NCBI RefSeq assembly: GCF_019279795.1
Contig: NC_056733.1
Coordinates: 1,120,714,907 to 1,120,778,906, forward strand
DNA from: Protopterus annectens
Lineage: Eukaryota > Chordata > Ceratodontiformes > Protopteridae
Reading direction: 5' to 3'
DNA length: 64,000 nucleotides
In this document: positions 31,577-42,660 of the stretch, piece after piece
Layout: each line of letters opens with the position of its first letter
Position numbering within the stretch: the first letter of the stretch is position 1
Notes under the pieces: generated by a model
Databases searched by the model: none
Told to the model about the DNA's origin: nothing
The model's input: only the letters and a program-made list of their open reading frames with translations
Made by a program: the position numbers and the translations under genes

Positions 31577-33346
31577 AAACCTCAGAAGTTTTGGGCAGGT
31601 TTAAATAATCTACTACATCCTGGACAAACTTCAACCCCAATCCCTGCTGCTACTATTGATAAAACCCCTGAAGATGTTTCTGACAGTTTTAACTGATTCT
31701 TTTCTGAGACAATTCAAGCCCTAGCTAGCCAACTACCTCCTAGCTCCCCTGATCCTGAAAGTAGCACCCCTAGAAACCTACTCGCGTTCAGCTTCCAACC
31801 AGTTGCCACTTCACTTATCTGTACTTTGATCAAAAAATTAAAACCCACTACACTTTCTGCTGATCAACTCCCTGCCGAGTACCTACAAAAATCAGCTGAT
31901 GCTATTGCTTACCCCGTCTCAATACTAATCGATTGAACCGTAGTAGAAGCTAAAATTCCCACCATCTGGAAAATATCTTATGTAATCCCACTTCACAAAG
32001 GAGGCAGCTCTACTGAATTCTCCAATTATAGACCAATAGCTATACTCTCTCCACTTGCAAAGATTATGGAAAAATGTATTCATAGACAACTCATGCACCA
32101 CCTAATCCAAAATCACCTTGTGGCAGATGCTCAGCATGGCTTCCGTCCTCATCACAGCTCTACTTCAGCCCTCCTAGCCTTTACCAACACCATAAACCAT
32201 AATTGCAACAATAATTATATATCCTCATCCCTCTTCTTGGATCTTTCCAAGGCATTCAATATGGTTGATGACCAACTTTTAATCCTGCAAACATTCTGTC
32301 TAGATACTAGAGCCCTTCAATGGTTTCAATCCTACCTGAATGGTCAACAGCAGGCTGTCCTCTGGCAGAACAAACTCTCTAACCTTCTACCTAACACACA
32401 CGGAGTACCACAAGGCTCTATACTAGGGCCCTTGCTGTTCTCCATCTTCATTAACGACCTTTATACTGTCATCCCAAAAGTCAGCTGTATCCAATATGCT
32501 GATGACTCTACTCTGATTTGCTCAGCCACATCTCCAGTAGAGTTATGGTCAGCTACCCAGACCACCTTTAATACGATAGAAAATGGCTTTCTGAACATTG
32601 ATCCTAAATCCCAAAAAAACTAAAATGCTGTTTTTTCACCAACACGTAGGTCTACCACTTTCACCTTTACCATAAAATCAAATGATGGCACAATAATCTC
32701 CCCTGACCCCTCTACAAAACTATTAGGTGTCATCATAGACAATAATCTAAAATTTGACCTACATGTTAACCAAACTATCAAAACCATCAATAAAAAACTA
32801 GGGTCACTTTACAGAATAAAAGCCTTCCTAACCCCTCCAGCTAAAATTGCCATAGCTCGCTCTCACCTTCTTTCAACCCTTCTGTATGCATCCCCTCTAC
32901 TCTCGAATTTAAACAAGACTGTCCTTAACAAACTCTCAATTTGCTACAACCACATTGCCAGGTTTGCCACTGGGCTGCCTTTTAGGACACATCATTGCAT
33001 CAATCTAAATCAGCTTGGGTGGCTTGAACTACCCAGCCTAATCCAGTATAACCAACTGATTATGGCAGATAAAATCCTCTATAATCTGGACAATACTCCT
33101 GCACTTAAAAATATTATCACCCCCTATAACAATGGTAGACAACTTCGATCCTCTAACAAATTACTAATTCAGACTAGCAAAATTAATAACACAACCGGTG
33201 ATTCTCTCTCTGCAAACTCTGTAAGTAGATCCTGGAACTCTCTTCCAGCTGATATTACCTTACTTTCCACCTTAGGTCAATTTAAAACTAGACTCAAACA
33301 ACATTTGTCACTTAACTGGCTATGTCAATGTATCAAGCCTGGCTAA
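31577..33346 (+). pseudogene. L2-b reverse transcriptase
   Basis: Resumes with PQKFWAGLNNLLHPGQ, then the polymerase at 32066-32623: EKCIHRQLMHHL, DAQHGFRPHHSSTSALL, FLDLSKAFNMVDDQL, GVPQGSILGPLLFSIFINDL and IQYADDSTLIC, the intact YADD motif near 32498. The C-terminal domain follows to 33346 (KLLGVIIDNNLKFDLHVN; SRSWNSLPADITLL). One frameshift near 32620 and stops near 31693 and 31936 inactivate it. Confidence 0.88.
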
Positions 33347-34896
33347 CTCTCTCTAGAATGTGTAAAAATCTGCTAACCTGTTTACTGTGTAATTTAATTT
33401 AATCCTGATTTGCGCTCAGGATTAACTGTAACCTGTGGAACTTGTTTACTTATGTAATCTCTGTAAATAGTCTGTTTGTAATATGTAATGCTGGTATTAT
33501 GTAATGCTGTATCTGCTTACCCTTGGAGCTTTTCTCCCTGGGCCTCCGCTGAAAATGGACATGCATCCAGTCGGACTATCCCGGTCAACAAATGTAAAAT
33601 AAATAAATAAAATTGTGTTCCTCGGATGCAGAATACACCCAGAACTCATGGAGGCATATCTACCACCTCCAAAAGTGAGCTCCTTGACAGAACATCTCCT
33701 CTTGGTACTTCACTCTATGGAATTGACTGCAAGGCAGTACCTCAAGTTTCTGGACTACATGGTAGCCACAGTACCCATTTTTCCTTTAGCAAGGCTACAC
33801 ATGAAGAAGCTGTAGTGGTGCCTCCACTCAATCTGGAAGCAACACAACCAGTCTCTGGAGCACATTGTGCCCCTTCTGTCCTACCTAAAAAAGGAAATAC
33901 TATGGTGGTTGGATCAGGTATAATGCAACCCAGGCCTCCCACTCCAACCATCACAACCCACTCAGGTCATGCTCACAGATGCTTCAGACCTGGGATGGGG
34001 TGCCACCCTCAGACACAGACAGGTTCAGAGTTTGTGGCCAAATCACCTCAAATCAGAACACATCAATACCAGAGAGATGAGGGCAATCCTTCTAGCCCTC
34101 CAGGTATTTCGACACTTCTGATATACACAGACAACAAGACTGTACTGTGGTATATTGACAAGCAGGGGGAGGACCAAGTCCTATCTGCTCTGCAGGCTAG
34201 CCCATTTGGTATGGGAATTGGCTACCTCACAGGGGATCTCCCTCCACAACAAACAGGCAGATTATTTGAGCAGAACCAGCACAAACAACCACAAATGGAT
34301 GCTGCACAGAGATGTCTTCCTGGATCAAATCCACAGGTAGGGTATACCTCAAATAGACTTGTTTGCCTCCACCATCAACAGGCAACTTCCTGTCTTTTGT
34401 ACCAGGACACCCAACCCACAGGCACTGGCAACAGATGCCTTCTGAATTTCATGGAAGGGGAAATATCTCACCAAGACCATAAAGTAGCATTTCTGCAACT
34501 AACTGCTTACACTCCTAATGTCCTGCTTCTACCTCTTCCTTGCTGACACTTACATTACAGCTCCAAGGCTTCCACTTCTTATGTTGTTTGCTTTTCTTTG
34601 CAGTCTTCTGTGAGGGGGTGGGCCAGATCTCTACCTGCTTTTTCTGGTTATACCTTCCCCCATTTTGCATCTCCCTCCTCCCCCATGCACATTAACTAGT
34701 CTATATTAGTGGGTCTCCTTGAGCAGCGACATTTTGAAAGTTATATTTTGGCCTGCTTGTGGTGAGGAAGCTTCCCCAGACCCTTTTCAGTGTGCACACC
34801 TGCAAGTAAGTGCCTAAGCTATTCTCAAATGTTTGTGGTGCACCTGGTTTAACAGGAATGTTTGTTTTCCAACTGAAGTACTTAGCTAACTTTATG

Positions 34897-35056
34897 TAGT
34901 CTAGGGATCTAACTGATGTAGTGATTGCTTTTACTACAGAAAATGTTTACTGTTACATATGCTGTTATGCTCTCAATAGTCTAAGGGACTAACTGAAGCT
35001 GTGACTGCTTTTACTACATACACTGTTTGCTGTTAAATATGCTGTTATGCTTACAC
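34897..35056 (+). repeat. Two 80-bp tandem repeats in the L2-c leader
   Basis: 34897-34976 and 34977-35056 align without gaps (TAGTCTA.GG, CTAACTGA, TGCTTTTACTACA, ATATGCTGTTATGCT in both). Tandem repeats in a LINE leader often carry promoter activity; that is an inference here. Confidence 0.85.
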
Positions 35057-35500
35057 GGAATTTGGCTGGAGACTTGTGTTATGTGATGTATACAACTACA
35101 GTAAACAAGTGCTACATTCTCCTTACTTTCCTTACCTCTGAGCTTACCTACCTAACCACTGATTGTTCTTCACAGCCTTTCCTTCCTTTTCCTTGGCTCT
35201 ACCCGCTCCATTCACCCTGTGGGCTCATGCCGCTCCTCTGCCCCACCCCCAATTCCCACCCACCCTCGGTGCTCCTACACTTATTCTAGCCAAAAGTCCC
35301 GTCCCCTTGTCTCACCCAATGCACTCTCATCTCCTCACTATCCCCTCCCCCATCCTCCAATACTCTCTCACTCCTCCCCATCCCTAATCCTTAAAGCTCT
35401 AGATACGCTTCCATACTCCTCACTCCTACACTGTCACCAGTAATTCTATTACATCCTCAACACCTAACCCTCACCTATTCCATTATACCTAAACCACACC

Positions 35501-35771
35501 ATGTCTCTTCAAACCACTCTCATCCTTTCCCTTAGCCTACTACTCCTAATACCTCTAAACCATGCTACCTCCTATTCCTCTTACAAACTACCCCCTCTTC
35601 ACCCCACCATCACCCCTAACACACATCATAACTCTGCCACATCTCATTTCCACACTATGTCCTCCTCCCGAGTCCTTCCAAACCCACTTCTCTGCTTTAA
35701 ACTAAAACTCCTATCCTCCTCAATGAAACGTCATATTCCCAAAGCACTATTGTATCTCCCACCAAACTCTA
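35501..35771 (+). pseudogene. L2-c ORF N-terminus with signal-peptide-like start
   Basis: ATG at 35501 in a good context (CACACCATGTC). The protein begins MSLQTTLILSLSLLLLIPLN, a hydrophobic stretch like a signal peptide, then a Pro/Ser/His-rich part ending LLYLPPNSRSK. The frame is cut by the L2-d fragment and appears to continue at 35993 with the 2A-like motif and the endonuclease. It has no recognised domain. Confidence 0.6.
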
Positions 35772-35992
35772 GGAGCAAATTATTTATTTATTTATTTAAC
35801 ATTTGTTGACCGGGAATGTCCGACTAGGTTCCACAGAGCCTGTTTTCAGCGGAGGCCCGGGGAGAAATGCTCCAGAGGGGCAGGTGAAGAGGGGATAGGA
35901 AGAAAGGGGTAGTTTGTAAGAGGAATAGGAGGTAGCATGGTTTAGAGGTATTAGGAGTAGTAGGCTAAGGGAAAGGATGAGAGTGGTTTGAA
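35772..35992 (-). mobile_element. L2-d: short antisense L2 3' end plus inverted flank copy
   Basis: 35772-35868 is the reverse complement of an L2 3' terminus (TTATTTATTTAACATTTGTTGACCGGGA...GGAGAAATGCTCC). 35906-35992 is a perfect inverted copy (87 bp) of 35508-35594, DNA that lies on the other side of this insertion. The bases between (35869-35905) look like a slightly disturbed extension of the same copy. Confidence 0.85.
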
Positions 35993-38520
35993 ATCCAAAC
36001 CACTGCTCTCATTCCCATTTAACTGCCTATGCCTAGCAGGAGATATACACCTCAACCCAGGACCTAGTACCAGCAACAATCCATCTCCTCCCATTACCAC
36101 CCATACTACCAACCCTAAATACCTTAATATCTTGACTATCAATACCCAGAGTCTAAGAAACAAATTAGCCCACTCCCACGCTTGGCTATACCATACCCAA
36201 CCTGACATAGCAGCTGTCTCTGAGACATGGCTAAAACCCAACATTTCAGACTCTGAAATACTACCCCCTGGGTTTCAAGTACTTAGACAAGACCGCCTAA
36301 AAAAGAAGGGTGGAGGAGTAGCCTTAATCTACTCTAGCCTACTCTCCATCACTCCCTACCAAAATCCTATTCCACAGTTCAACAACGCTGAACTAGTCAT
36401 AGGAAATCTCAAACTAAATAACCAGAAAATCATTTGTGTTGTAGCCCTCTATATCCCCCTGGAAACATTAACACACTCGAGGAAATTATTCTATTGGCCT
36501 CATATAATATTAAGCTTGAGACATACATCCTGGGAGATGTCAACATTGACTGGAACAAAATTACTGCCAATAACCCCCCCATTTCAATCATGCAACAAAG
36601 GGACAAGACCTGGAAACTCTACCATCATAATAGGCACCCTGACACACTTCTTAAATATAAACAAGTCCGCAACTTAGCCAAAAAACGTATCATACAAGAC
36701 ACAAAAAGCATACTATATCAAGCTACAGTCTAACCACTCCTCTAACCCCAAACAATTCTGGAACTCCATCAACTCACTTCTCAACCCAGGCACCAAAAAC
36801 AACCCTTGCCCTGACACTAGTAAATCTGACCCAGAAATAGTTACTCTGTTCAACTCCTCCTTTGCTAACTCTATAGCAGAACTCACTAAACATTCCCAAA
36901 CAACACCACCTCCCCCCAAATCAAACCCTCTGCCCAACCTTCCACCCCAAACTCACCTCCCATATTTCACCTCAAACCCATCCCCACCTCATATATAAAA
37001 AAAACTTCTCTCTAAGCTTAAGCCTTGCTCCAATGCAATGCCTCTGACAATATCCCCTCACTCTTTTTAAGAGTTGCAGCAGACAGCATCGCCATCCCCA
37101 TTAGCATATGCATCAACAGATCCATACAAGAATCATATGTCCCCAAACTGTGACATGCAGCCTTTATCCTACCCCTCCATAAAGGAGGCAAAAATAACAA
37201 CATCTCCAACTTACGACCCATAGCGATTCTCTCCCCTGTTTCAAAAATTCTTGAGAAATGCTTCCACCTCCAGCTCATGCCATTCATTACACATAACCAA
37301 CTCCTCACCCCAACACAACATGGGTTCCGTCCTGGCCATAACACAATAACAGCTCTTCTCTCATTTCTAGACATCGTAAACCATGCCCGTGACTCCAGAG
37401 AACTTGTATCCACAGTCCTCCTTGACCTCCAAGGCTTTCGACACAGTCTCCCATACCCACCTTCTTCACCACCTTTCCAATCTTAACCTCTCAAAAAACA
37501 CCATTATCTGGTTCAGCTGCTACCTCTCTGACAGATCTTAGGCTGTAAAATGGAAGACTGGCACCTCAGCCTTCCTTCCCACCCCAACCGGGGTACCCCA
37601 GGGATCCATTCTTGGCCCTGTGCTCTTCAATATCTTCATTAATGATTTCCATGCCGCCATTCCTAACACTAAGATAGTACAATATGCAGGTGACTCAATT
37701 TTAGTTTGCTCTGCATCAAACCTCCCTGAGCTCCAAACAAAAACTCAAACTGTCTTCTCAACTACTGAGAACTGGATGCTCCAAAATCACCTCTCTTTGA
37801 ATGCCAACAAATCAAATATCTGTTCTCTCCCTCAAAATCTATCCGCCTAGACAAAACATCTTTCAAGATTACAAGCCTTGCCAACTCCACTATAGAAGTT
37901 GTTCCTTTTGCTAAACTTCTTGGAGTTACTATTGATGAACGCCTAAAATTTGATACCCATATTCAGCTATATATAAAGAAAACCCATCAGAAACTTGGCA
38001 TGCTGTACAGAAACTCCCACTTTCTCTCCCCCTCAACAAGACAGACCCTCACCACAACCTTCACTAATGTATGGTGCTCCCCTACTAACCAACCTATCTT
38101 CCTCCATCTTTTCTAAACTAGAATCCTGTTACAAGTTCGCCACCACTTCCAAATACTCCACTCACCACTGTAAACCTCTCCACCAGCTGCAATGGCTAGA
38201 ACTCCCATACTACCTTGACTACCTCCAACTCATCACCACTCACAAGCTTATTTTCAAACCAACTATATGCCCAGCACTAAGAAACATCTTAACATTATAC
38301 ACCCCAAACAGAACTCTAAGATCTACCCACCAAAATCTAATCTCTGTTTATAAACCAAACCGTCCCACTGGTCAGCTTCTCCTATCCTTTTCTGTCACCA
38401 AAAAATGGAATTCTCTCCCTCCATCTCTAAGAATTTCTAAGAACTCTGAACACTTCAAAACCCAGCTGCATTCTTACCTCTCCCAAAAATGGAAATGCAA
38501 TTGCACTCTACCTACCTAAC
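35993..38520 (+). pseudogene. L2-c endonuclease and reverse transcriptase
   Basis: The frame opens with SKPLLSFPFNCLCLAGDIHLNPGP, a 2A-like ending at 36039-36065. The endonuclease follows (INTQSLRNKL, VSETWLKP, KKGGGVALIY) to about 36590, where a frameshift and a deletion of roughly 370 bases relative to L2-e remove its end. The linker (RDKTWKLYHHNRH) and polymerase follow in several frames: TQHGFRPGHNTITALL near 37310, GVPQGSILGPVLFNIFINDF near 37590-37650. The catalytic motif reads YAGD instead of YADD near 37685. The C-terminal domain runs to about 38520. The copy is dead. Confidence 0.85.
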
Positions 38521-38702
38521 CTGCTTAATACATAAATACTTTATAACACACAAAGTTTTCTTCCTTGCACACTATTGATTAACCCCATCTACTGCCTTCA
38601 TGCAAATGCTACCTCTATACCACTCTCAGAGGATTTAAACCTCTGTATTAATTTAACTCATGCTAATATGCATGCATAAAGAACTCATCCATGCTAATGT
38701 TA

Positions 38703-38890
38703 CATGTTATGTAGTCCAATCTCGCCTACATTCTTACCCTTGGGTTCGGAGCCGAACCTCGGCTCTGACTCGACCATACCCTAGCTCGAAGTTTTCAGTT
38801 GGCTCGTGGCTAAGAGGTATCCCATGCTGCAACGCACCTATCCCCAGATCTCATTTGCCACTCATACAGCTCGGACGTGGTCTCGCTCTT
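38703..38890. repeat. DIRS-G left terminal repeat
   Basis: This is the inverted partner of the right repeat at 55020-55208. It begins near ATGTTATGTAGTCCAAT, whose complement forms the first half of the internal region at about 54793-54830. Confidence 0.85.
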
Positions 38891-39139
38891 GGCTGTGGCA
38901 AGTACAATTTTTCGATTTATTTTTCAATATTGTAGCTCCAAAAGCTATTTTCATGCCTAATGTGTGTGTTTTGCTTCTGCTGGTTGTGTGACCAGTTTCG
39001 TTGACCTTTTCTTGGTATCCTGTTTCCTTTTTTGGTATTTATGGGCTAGACTTAGAGGACCTAGTCCTCCCTGTGGTTATCCCATGCTCTATCTTGGTTA
39101 TTTTTGGTTACTTTGGTGAAGGTGTCCCTACTGTTTTTC

Positions 39140-39141
<2 letters not shown>

Positions 39142-39178
<37 letters not shown>
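39142..39178. repeat. (GT)n microsatellite in DIRS-G leader
   Basis: An uninterrupted GT dinucleotide run of about 35 bases lies between the left repeat and the gag start at 39200. Confidence 0.95.
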
Positions 39179-39973
39179 ACGTGCGTGCTTGCTATCAGCA
39201 TGTCCAAGGATTCTAAAGAACACAGGCCTTCGGGCTTTAAAAAGTGTGTCAAATGTAATAATAAGATGTTTTTGACGGATGGGCACTTGGTGTGCGTGTA
39301 TTGCTTGGGGGCTATTCATCTACAAGAATCCTGCTTGTTCTGTCACTCTGTCAGTCCCCATGTGCTGCAAGAGAGGAAGAACAAGCTTATTTTAAAAAGA
39401 TTGCTGAAACCTTCTTTTTAAGAAGACTTGGAGAGGTCTTCTAGTTCCAGATCCCTTCCTTCCAAACTGGACAAAAAATCCTCAAAGAAATGCTCTCCAA
39501 CTCCATCAGTTTCCTCAGAGCCACCAGAGAAAATCACTAGAACTACAGTTGCTTCTTCAGCTCCACTGGCTTCGGGGCCAACAGAAGGCAGTGCATCTAT
39601 GACATCGACATCAGCTCTCAGTCTATTGGAGCCGGTGACAGATTTACCAGTTCAGAGCCAATCTCCAGTTTTTCGACTGGTTTCTCCGACTCACAGGTCT
39701 CCCTCTGCAGGGAGATCCAGATCCCTGACCGTGTCCTCCTAGGTCCTCTAGGACCCTTTCTGATGACGATGTTGATAGAGTGGTGAGGAAACTGCTCCAG
39801 TCATCGGTGCTGGCTAAATTGCTTTCAGCTCCAGTGCCTTTCCTCCCTTCATCTTTGGCTGTTCCTCCTCTGAACCTTTCTTCAGAGCCAGAGCTGTCGG
39901 TTCCGTCGGATGCTGTGAGGTCGGTTCCGCTAGCCCCTTTTGGCATCTCTGCTCCGATCTCTGCTCCTACCCT

Positions 39974-40487
39974 GAAACAAAATCCACGTCAGCAGAACCA
40001 GCAGCAGAGAGTCCAATATTAAGTGTTTTATTAACATCCACTTTTCGTTCAAGAAAACTGAACTTCAAACATCAAAAGGTAACAAATGTAAAAAAACTCC
40101 TTAAATACACAATTAACAACACATGGTACTTTTGAATGGACCAACCAACTGGTTAAAACTCGCTGACATCAATGTGTGGGAAAAAGCTGATCTCAAAGCT
40201 TCTTAAAGAGCTACTACATACAAAAGTCAGATCTTTACAGATTGTGTTTTGAAATCAAACAACTAACCAAAATGAAATAAAAAAATTATCAATGGAAATG
40301 TGTCTAAACATAAAATGTTTAAAACCAAGAAAAAACGAAACATAATAAATGGAACCAATTTAATAACTTAAAATAAGAAGTGAAACATGAAAAATGATAA
40401 GTCATGAATGGAAAATAAAAAATAATAAAATTACCTCTGCATACTTCTGAGTTTCAAAATGCAAGCTAAACTTACTCTGTCATTAAG
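39974..40487 (-). repeat. PLE-3 5' inverted arm
   Basis: It is a reverse-complement copy of 42190-42745 including the last part of the coding region: AATGACAGAGTAAGTTTAGC at 42195 and its complement at 40465-40484. The hammerhead-like core is on the minus strand at 40040-40068. Confidence 0.92.
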
Positions 40488-40499
40488 ATCCATAAAGAT

Positions 40500-42248
40500 G
40501 TGCACAACCCTCCCAAGATGTGTTGAAATATTTGACTGTTTCGTTTCCCAAGATTCCGACAGTTTTCGGATTACCCAAGACCCTTAAAGATGTGCACAAC
40601 CCTCCCATGAGGCTATTGGTTAATGCTAGGGGTTCAATCACTTACCCAATAGCCAAATATGTGGACAATATACTGAAAAAATACGTTGAAAAGGAAACAC
40701 ACATCTGTAAAGACTCTTGGGCTTTTTTAAAAGCCATGGGGGCTTTAGAATTCAAGAGAGGTCATAGATTTGTGACAATAGACGTAAAAGACCTTTATAC
40801 GTCTAACCCTCATGCTACAGGGATTGACTGGGTCACTGACCGTTTATTGTATCATAACGCTAGCAGTGTAGAAATCAGATTGGTGCAGGAATTGTTAGAT
40901 GTCATCTTGAAGTTCAACTTTGTAACATTTGGGGGAGAAATATATTTACAGAAGACTGGTGTAGCTATGGGCTCACCAGTAGAGGCCAGTTTTGCCAACA
41001 TCGTAATGGCTGAATGGGAACACAGATATGTCTTTAATAATCGTAACGGTCAGCTCAAAATCGATTTTTAGACCAGATTTTTGGATGACATCTTTATATT
41101 GACAGAAGGTTCAACTAATGATGTGGGGACTTTCATGGACCATCTCAATTCCAGCACATCTTTTTTGAATTTTACATTTGTAGAGTCTGATTCTAGAATT
41201 TCTTATCTGGATGTAGACTTATACAAAGACATTTCTGCTGGTAGCTTTAAGGCCAAAATATTTCGTAAGAGTTCCTATTCTAACACCATGTTACACTTTA
41301 CTAGTGCCCACCCTGGGCACCAAAAAAGAGGGGTAGTCAAGGGGCAACTTGTGCGCGCTGCTCGAATGGTAACAGATGATGAACCCTTTTTAGAAGAATG
41401 TGAGTTTATTAAGGGATTGTTTCTACATAGAGGTTTACCCAGACAAGTTTATTCACGACCTGGTTACTGAGGTCCAGACTAAAAGGTATGGGGGAGTTTA
41501 TAAACCTATTTTACAAAGCAGTTTGTTCACAAGTTGTCCACTAGAATATTCACCTCCAGTTATGCCTGAAGTCTTTGTAGACAACAAGAAAGTAGACACT
41601 TCTATTTCTTTCATCACTAATTATAGTGCTGAGATTCACTTACTTAAGAAGGTGTTTGTCAAGAACTAGAGTATTTTCTGTTGTGACGATGCCTTACAAG
41701 CCAGGTTTGGTACTTTGCCTAGTTTTATATACAGGAGGGGTGATAACCTCAAACGGATATTAGAAACAGAAAAGGACACTCGTGTTAGCGTAGAGGGCAT
41801 TTTTAAATGTGAGAGTTGCAACATGTGCAGGCACATTGCCACTGGTTCGAGATTTAAAATTGCTGGGTCTTCTTATTCCACTGTTGGTAGATTCAACTGT
41901 AAATCTCGATCGGTTGTTTATTAAGCTTGCTGCCAGTCTTGCCCAGCGTTTTATGTGGGCAAGACTGACAGAGGTTTTAACGAAAGAATCTATGAGCATT
42001 TATATTGTATTAGGAAAAATAAGTGTGAAAACGCTTTGGCAAAACATGTTAATGACCACCCTCAGCACAGTTTTACTTTTAGGGTGTTAGGACAGGTTCC
42101 CTTTGACATCAGGGGGGGTCCTTTTCAACTATTATTAGAGCGCCTAGAAGTGATTTGGCAGCTGAAACTCTGTCCATACAGACCTCCAGGACTTAATGAC
42201 AGAGTAAGTTTAGCTTGCATTTTGAAACTCAGAAGTATGCAGAGGTAA
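40500..42248 (+). pseudogene. PLE-3 reverse transcriptase and GIY-YIG endonuclease
   Basis: Begins in the middle of the polymerase: FPKIPTVFGLPKTLKDVHNPP, RLLVNARGSITYPIAKYVDN, FVTIDVKDLYTSNPH, GVAMGSPVEASFANIVMAEWE. A stop at 41069 precedes RFLDDIFILTEGS (FLDD near 41088). Then SYLDVDLYKD and FRKSSYSNTMLHFTSAHPGH. The GIY-YIG part at 41925-42110 has CPAFYVGKTDRGFNERIYEHL with Cys pairs before it (CESCNMCRHI). A 22-bp direct repeat (AAGATGTGCACAACCCTCCC) at 40494 and 40588 marks the arm junction. Confidence 0.88.
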
Positions 42249-42618
42249 TTTTATTATTTTTTATTTTTATTTTCCATTCATGACTTATCATTTTTCATGT
42301 TTCACTTCTTATTTTAAGTTATTAAATTGGTTCCATTTATTATGTTTCATTTTTCTTGGTTTTAAACATTTTATGTTTAGACGCATTTTCATTGATAATT
42401 TTTTATTTCATTTTGGTTAGTTGTTTGATTTCAAAACACAATCTGTAAAGATCTGACTTTTGTATGTAGTAGCTCTTTAAGAAGCTTTGAGATCAGCTTT
42501 TTCCCACACATTGATGTCAGCGAGTTTTAACCAGTTGGTTGGTCCATTCAAATGTACCATGTGTTGTTAATTGTGTATTTAAGGAGTTTTTTTACATTTG
42601 TTACCTTTTGATGTTTGT

Positions 42619-42660
42619 CTGAAGAAGTTCAGTTTTCTTGAACGAAAAGTGGATGTTAAT
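42619..42660 (+). ncRNA. Hammerhead-like ribozyme motif in PLE-3 terminal repeat
   Basis: CTGAAGA at 42619-42625, GTTCAGTTTTCTTGAAC (five-pair stem with loop) and GAAA at 42644. This is the order and sequence of the hammerhead core. Terminal repeats of Penelope elements are known to carry such ribozymes. Stem I and stem III are short, so activity is not assured. An inverted copy is at 40040-40068. Confidence 0.5.

Larger units (their letters stand above)
30580..33610 (+). mobile_element. L2-b: 5'-truncated L2-like LINE with palindrome insertion
   Basis: It begins in the linker between endonuclease and polymerase (APIRSKRTKAKTAPWLSKES, matching L2-e). It is interrupted by a palindrome block (about 30810-31576), then runs through the polymerase. 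The tail ends GGAGCTTTTCTCCCTGGGCC...GTCAACAAATGTAAAAT plus (AAAT)n at 33596-33610. Confidence 0.88.
29880..34472 (+). pseudogene. DIRS-F pol, interrupted by L2-b
   Basis: The reverse transcriptase appears in pieces: GRSFYSRLFLVTRKDGPW near 30090, TLDIKDAHLHIPVRPSHRKYLRF near 30250, and FSALPFGISTAPRVFTKCLAPVVAYCRTKG near 30340-30430. The catalytic motif reads YLYK instead of YLDD. L2-b is inserted after NLPKSHLQPAQ; the frame resumes at 33611 with KIVFLGCRIHPELMEAYLPPP, RNase H (IYTDNKTVLWYIDKQG near 34120) and QIDLFAS. It stops in the DAFLISWKG region where L2-c begins. Confidence 0.85.
34473..38702 (+). mobile_element. L2-c: L2-like LINE with 5' UTR, main part
   Basis: Starts where DIRS-F pol breaks off and carries a long 5' leader (34473-35500), an N-terminal coding part, endonuclease and polymerase. 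Its 3' tail continues after DIRS-G at 55209-55532. It is the only L2 copy here with a leader. It has an internal deletion in the endonuclease-polymerase linker near 36590 and an antisense fragment (L2-d) inserted at 35772-35992. Confidence 0.8.

Noticed and set aside
35163..35443. Pro/Ser-rich overlapping frames ahead of L2-c ORF
   Set aside because: Low-complexity C/T-rich leader; no start context, domain or conservation to support a protein.
39061..39319. Minus-strand frames with His-Thr repeats
   Set aside because: They read through the (GT)n microsatellite in the DIRS-G leader.
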